DNA of 64,000 bases from NCBI RefSeq assembly GCF_000003815.2, contig NC_049980.1, forward strand, positions 23,721,932 through 23,785,931, written 5' to 3'. Positions 58,111-64,000 of this stretch are shown in pieces. The stretch's first letter is position 1; each line of letters starts with the position of its first letter. A program made the position numbers and the translations under genes. The notes beneath the pieces were generated by a model. The model saw only the letters and a list, made by a program, of their open reading frames with translations, made no database searches and was not told where the DNA came from. The DNA comes from Branchiostoma floridae (lineage: Eukaryota; Chordata; Leptocardii; Amphioxiformes; Branchiostomatidae).

Positions 58111-58549
58111 GGTTCTGGGAACGAGTCCGTCATTCTTGCCCCCAGCATCGTTTCTTTTCCACATTCTGCTAAAATAAATAAATAGTAAATTTGTGGTCAA
58201 GTCTAGTAGTAGTACCTGCCTAAGACCAGGGACCCTTGCTCTTCTCCGTCAGAACTCTCTAGGTTGCACGGTTCTTTGTACTTGTTTCCGCAAACTTGGG
58301 TCTTCTCTGTATTTCTACACTTTCGTAACTTGATCCTTCCAGCGCTTCGGAGGTCTACCCCGTGGTCTTTTGAAGCACCTGGTTCTTCTAGGCTTTATGG
58401 ACTAATATGTACAAATATGTATAACATATCATTGTACTAGAAAACAGATTTATTTGAATATGTTATATTCTTTACGTTCTTTTACGTGTTTTAAAGAATC
58501 GCTTTCACTGATCGAATAATAACGTTATAGGGGGCCCAAACACTCGGCG

Positions 58550-58556
<7 letters not shown>

Positions 58557-58630
<74 letters not shown>
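58557..58630. repeat. (TC)n followed by (TA)n microsatellite
   Basis: A TC dinucleotide run of about 15 units passes directly into a TA run of about 20 units, followed by three TATTATATACTAG copies. Likely hypervariable. Confidence 0.9.
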
Positions 58631-58633
<3 letters not shown>

Positions 58634-58744
58634 TATATACTAGTATATTATATACTAGTATATTATATACTAGTAGCTATCTACCTACCCACATACTAGA
58701 TATCAATACAATCCATCCAGTCGTTCTTGAGTTATGCTGGTCCT

Positions 58745-58768
58745 CTACACACACACACACACACACAT
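58745..58768. repeat. (CA)n microsatellite
   Basis: About 11 CA units in otherwise unremarkable intergenic sequence. Confidence 0.85.
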
Positions 58769-61700
58769 AACTTACATGCACAAATACATTCAAACACTCT
58801 TGACCTTCTTCAATTGTGAGTGCCGCCACTCGAAATCACATGGAATCGCACTATCACATGTCAATACCCAAGGAAAACATGGTTATAGAAAAAACTGATG
58901 AAAGCATTTTGATTCGCTCCTTCAAAAGCTAACTGTGACCGCTCATCAGTGCATCTTGTTGTATAGTTTTCGCCCAAGGACAAACAACATTCCATTTTTA
59001 ATTGGGATAATAGTTATAACTAAATCAAACAGGAAGGAAAATAAGATAGGGGAAACAAGAGCCTTTTGCACTGATTTAATTTTTGTAATCTTTTGACAAC
59101 ACTTCAATGTGTAAAGCCACCCACGATAGGTTACTTGTCCGCCTAGCTCCCACCATTGCACCCACTCCTGCCTACTTGAAATCCATTTATCTCCGAACAA
59201 TAGAACAACTAACTTTACCTAAGACCCAAGTCTGCAGGTGTTTACCTCAGCATTGTGATTTATGGTTTGTTGGTTACCATCCTGTAGTTGTGTATTAGTG
59301 ACAGCTGTTTGCAGGGACCTACAGGCATAACCGTCCATAGACAACATTTGCACGCGTTATTTAACAGAACTATCCTCAGGCTGAGGACGTTCGCGAGGTT
59401 CCGTTCAGAAGGTGGTATATTGTCTGCGCCCGTGCGCCTGCGCCGGAAAGTACATCAACAGAAATGAGTAGGAGAGAAGGTCTATTTGAACTCTAACCCC
59501 AAGTCACTACAAGAGTTCAAAAGGTGCTCGGTTCCAGCAGGAGTGTTACTCCTACGGTACCCAACCTAAGAACTCTACTTTACTCTAATCCAAAAGAAAG
59601 GCTTTGATGACATTTGATTGGGTGATGACCTGTTCCCGTTGATCGATAAAAAAACAACGCGTATCACCAGCCAGGGCCACACACAGGTGGGTCAGGGGAT
59701 TCGAAGGGATAATGATCGATAATGAGTACTAGTATTCTACGCGGGTATCAAGGGACACAATGGACGTCATTTTTCAACACGACAGCCTTTACTTGAGGGA
59801 GTGGCTGTTGAAGCTCGCGCTACTCTTGTTTATGGATCTTTATGGGCTCATCCGACTCGAGGATGCTTTTCGTAGTATTCTCCAAGCAGAGGTTTGGTCA
59901 CGGAGACCCCGAGGGGAGCGAGCCCGGTAAAAAAACTACAAATCAAGACCACTACTATCTCCGCCGACCCGCGATTCTACATAACCTGGGGACTCCAACA
60001 CCAACGTTGAAGGTCTAACGTAAATAGCTGCTATGATTCAACATCAATGCCAGAGTCGAAGGCATGAAGATTGCGGCATTTACCCCGATATGTAACTTCG
60101 ACTCATACGATTGAGCTGGGGTCAGTGACTAAGGCGTAAGGGAAAACGATTGCATGCCCCAAGCAACAATCTGTCAACTAATAAGGTGTCAATTATACAA
60201 ACCAACCTACCGGACAGTCCTTCATGTACACGTATTTTGTTCCTAATAAACAGCAAGTGCTGCTTAATTCCTTCTAATCATCTACTCGGCAAAGACAATT
60301 TGGTGATGCTTATGTTTGTAAGTTGGAGATCCTTATGTTTGTACCAGTTTACTAACACTGCGAAACAACTTGTGTGACCTGCACGTTGTCCTCCCGGGGA
60401 GTGATATATGTTATAGTAATTAAGGCACATGATACATAGTGTACAGAAGAAACTGCTATGATATAATCAGGATTATAACATGGTGTGGGTGTCACTACAT
60501 CTGTACGTTAAGACGCCCTTTCATGACGTCATATCACGACAATGGAAATATGGGAGGTGAAGGTTTTTAAGAGGGGTGTTTGAAATTTCCGATTTCTGGA
60601 CCATGGGTTGAATCGTGGTTTGATAAACGTCAATAATGCAGCAAAGGAGATCATTACACCTTCCCTCCCACATTCAAATAGTGGACCGGCCAAACAACGA
60701 CATTGAAGGAGGCAATGTGGCTTGAAAGATGCGGTGATTTAACCTTGAGTTGGCCGACATGTCAAATTTACGGGCGAGGTTGAAAAGTACAGGTGACTCA
60801 TCCAGAGCCGAGGACGACGTGCTGAGTGTACCCGACTGGAGGAAGGTCAAGCCCAAAGAACTATGGGTGTTTTGTCCCTGAAATGAGGACAACAACATCC
60901 CAAGATAGAAATGAGGACACTGATATGAATTTCGAAAACGAACAGGTATGGTTTTATAACTTCAGATATGCTTAATAAGACAAAGCATACAATTAGTCGC
61001 CCTTGTTACAGGAGCAGTTTTGTACAAGAGAAAGATGATAGAAGTCACCAATACAACAGACACAGTGGCAACTTAATCATGTTTGACCTGAGCAGCACAC
61101 GAATACAATTGTGTTTGACCATAACAAGAACGTGGCAAAAAAAACTACATTTCCTGGTTCACATCTAACAGAACGGAGACCTTTACATTTGAGATAAACA
61201 TTCCCGAAGTCGAAATCCAACTGCACCTACTATTTCAGAACGCCTTGCAGTATACTTTTACAACTGAAGACGCTAAGTAAGTGTCAGATGTAGTTCACTC
61301 CGACCTTGCAGGCGGAGCAGTAGGTGCGTAAATAATTCATCAACAACGTCCTTGCCTCACACCGTGGGCCTGACATATCCAACCGGCGAGCAAAGGTTTC
61401 ACGTCACTGACGACCGTATAGACGAGTAACGTCATTACGGCTATCTTGTTTCGCCGTCAACTAGAGACTGATTGCTTTTACTATTGTGTAAATAAATAAG
61501 AAAATCATTACCGAATGGTTTGCACAGCGAAAAATGCACTCGATCTCCAAACCTATATTAGAGTGTGAAATGTCCTAATTGATGGCATCACTAGCGCATA
61601 GTACGAGTAACAATATAAAGTGTTAGATGGGTACTAAGAAATTCGCGTGTGACATCCAAATAGTGAAAAACAACAACATCGAGACAATGCAAAACCCGAT

Positions 61701-64000
61701 ATGCTTTGATATCGCCCCCTGTTGTGTGAATGTAAAAGGTCATATGACATCACAGTCTGTAATTTCGTACCTGGACGCTTCAATACAAAAGGGTTGTCCA
61801 CAAACACTGTCGCTCCCGACACTTTCCCTTCTCGGGGGGCGAGCTCTTAATCTCACGGGACAGACTTTCTCTGGTGCTGGTGTGAATAACTCAACACTTG
61901 AGGGTTAACAGATTCTACTGACAGTTGTCGGCCCGGGATACCGTCCTATTCAGGTGAGTCGGAACATCTTCGTAGACACCTCCGTTATCGCGGTCTTTTT
62001 AGCTAGAGTGTTATGGCGGTCCTTCGGTGGGCGTAAACCGGTTGGGGCATATTCTAATCTGTTGCAAAGCCTGTTCTGGGTAAGTTTGGTGTGTTTGTAT
62101 CGAGTAAAATGTTTGTTCTTGGACGTTGGTCCCATATTAATGGTTATCATTGACTATTACCGCCTCCGGTCTCCTTGTATTCTGAAACTCTTTGTAACCG
62201 TTGCACTCGAGTGAAGTCGATGATAACGCTTCCATTGTCCGTACTGTAACGGCAGTGACTTTCATATTCAGCTTCCAAAATAAATTCTCTGCAACAAAAT
62301 GTGATTCGTCTTGACCATATCAGAGAGGGATCAGTATATCATAAGATCTCAACAATATTCAGACGTTGAATATTGAGATATTTTGAAGACAACAAATCAA
62401 GCCTTGTCTCCGCCCCAAGGCAAAGCTTATCGAGACTTAAGTACATGCCGCTCGCAGCCATGCTACGCCCACTTTTCATTACAGAACATGTTAATGCAGA
62501 AGTTACCTTCTAGGCCGTCTTTGTACGTCTCTTAGAATTGCAAACAGAAATGTGCACAGATGTTAAACTTTAGTCACTACAGTCAAATCCTGGTAAAATA
62601 ATATAAATTGAAATCTTCAGAGTAGTTAAAGAATCCCCCCCCCCCCCCAATGCATGGCTCCCTGGTGGTCCATGATTAGTGTAAGATTTCCCTTTTTGTT
62701 GTGCTTGACGAACAGACAATGTATGGAACAATGTGAGGTGCTGGTTCAACAAAAATATAATTGTGGAATCAGTTGCACACATACAAATGGATAATACTGT
62801 CAAATCTGCTGGAGGCAAAAGGAGTGGGACACCTAGCGTCCGAAATGATATGCTATTTTCAGACAAACCATGTTATTTTCAACGTGTGGAATGCCCCTCT
62901 ACGCGACATGCAATTATACAGTTAAAAGTAAACTCCCATGTTTTTACGGAGGATTTAGAAAAGTTTGCTGCAATACGGAGGTGTTCTGACGTGCGTTTCA
63001 ATCAGAAGAATGTAACTCTGTCCACTCTTACAGCATTGACAGAAAATGATAGTTGAAGAGACTAGCTACTCTTTATCTCTTTACCATGTTGTTTTGGGTC
63101 GAATCTGCCATTTATCGTAATTGCAGGGACAAACTCGGGAGAAAAACGAAGCAGCACTAGTAAAAGTTTGGGTTAAGATGTATTTAGAGATTCACCTCAA
63201 CCTAGTTTTGTGACAAAAGGAAATGTGCTCAAAGAGACTTCAGAGGTCGGCTGAGAGTCAAAGAGTGCACAGAAAATTTGTACGTGTTACTCAGGACCAT
63301 CAGCCTATTCTGTAGCACCATGCAACTTACTTCACGCTACAGTTACACAGATAACTGTCATTGGACATTACTACAATTCCTTACGCCCCGATATCTCAGT
63401 GGACATAATTTCTTAATGTCTTAACAGGCATGGAGATGTTCCATCAACTTGATTGTTTTCTATAACTTTGCCATTCAACCACATGGGTATAGCAGCACAT
63501 GGACAGTCTCATCGGCAATGAAATTATTGAAAAGACTTAGATTATTTCACATACGTTTTATCCCGTGACAGTCCAGGGCCAGGATCACACCCGTTACTGT
63601 AACGGAATTAACGGTTTTTCAAACGTTCTTCTAATAAAGTTCAACAAGACCCCGAGGCACACAGCTGCACAAATGTCAGTTAATGCGATCCAAGTCGATC
63701 ATGATTATACAGTTTGTATTTGATTTTACCGCCAAAGCAAAATACAATAAGATTCACAAACTAGACCAATAACAAACTGTACGCGGTGTTGATGAAAATG
63801 AATATTGTACTTTCTACAGCGCAATACAAAGGGCTTTGATGGCCAAACTTAATCTGACAGACTCAATGAATCAAAATTACCAATACAAAAATTGCCAATC
63901 AATGACACGCGTAGGGACAGACTTCTTGTAGCTTGATTAAACCGTTCTGTTAGTAAAAGTTTTTCTCTTTCAAAAAGCACTACTACGAGTAATCAAATGA
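58769..64000. other. Upstream intergenic region, no recognised genes
   Basis: Frames of 60-107 codons occur on both strands but none shows domain motifs, splice partners with matching phase or biased codon use. The longest, 62733-63056 (+), begins within sequence lacking a promoter or acceptor and encodes no known pattern. Distant exons of a neighbouring gene cannot be excluded. Confidence 0.4.
62636..62649. repeat. Poly-C tract
   Basis: An uninterrupted cytosine run of about 13-14 bases on the plus strand; possibly a sequencing-prone site. Confidence 0.8.

Noticed and set aside
62733-63056. 107-codon plus-strand frame
   Set aside because: No domain, no splice partners and no promoter features were seen; could not be supported as a gene.

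Overview
This is a eukaryotic, animal-type window: genes split into many small exons with GT-AG introns, long intergenic spacers, and abundant short non-autonomous transposons, minisatellites and non-LTR retrotransposon scraps. Intron density, moderate GC, the repeat types and the unusual innate-immunity domain mixes look most like a lancelet (amphioxus, Branchiostoma) or another invertebrate deuterostome. That assignment is inference; no species marker was read. One run of exactly 100 N (55565-55664) marks an assembly gap.

Layout. 1-9187: no convincing host gene, only LINE fragments, MITEs and diverged direct repeats. 9188-32004 (+): a 14-exon gene for a type I membrane protein with signal peptide, four Ig domains of L1/neurofascin/contactin style, two nearly identical FN3 domains, one transmembrane helix and a cysteine-packed tail. 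Its 12.4-kb third intron holds an antisense, frame-disrupted two-exon coding remnant (15559-17626), a minisatellite, a tRNA-type SINE, a LINE fragment, a DIRS-like fragment and a structured 1.27-kb DNA transposon. 32486-37177 (+): exons coding for three CARD domains followed by an Ig fold. 37178-43399: 3' flank filled with transposons. 43400-57802 (-): a complete 16-exon microcephalin (MCPH1) gene of 1071 codons with one N-terminal and two C-terminal BRCT domains, plus a 223-residue N-terminal extension. 57803-64000: MCPH1 promoter region, then simple repeats and nothing recognised.

The most interesting point is the junction of the two plus-strand genes. They are 480 bp apart. The cysteine-rich exon has an internal GT donor (after 31984) that joins in frame, phase 1 to phase 1, to the strong acceptor just before the CARD exons (32484). 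The whole series 9188-37177 then reads as one 1141-residue protein: Ig x4, FN3 x2, membrane helix, palmitoylation-like cysteine cluster, CARD x3, cytosolic Ig. A cell-surface adhesion-type receptor carrying CARDs in its tail would be an unusual signalling architecture. Transcript data are needed to decide between one gene and two.

All exon boundaries were placed by eye from reading-frame continuity, splice consensus and phase. Phases are consistent through all three gene models, which is the main support for them. Transposon calls rest on visible inverted termini and target-site duplications; superfamily names are tentative.
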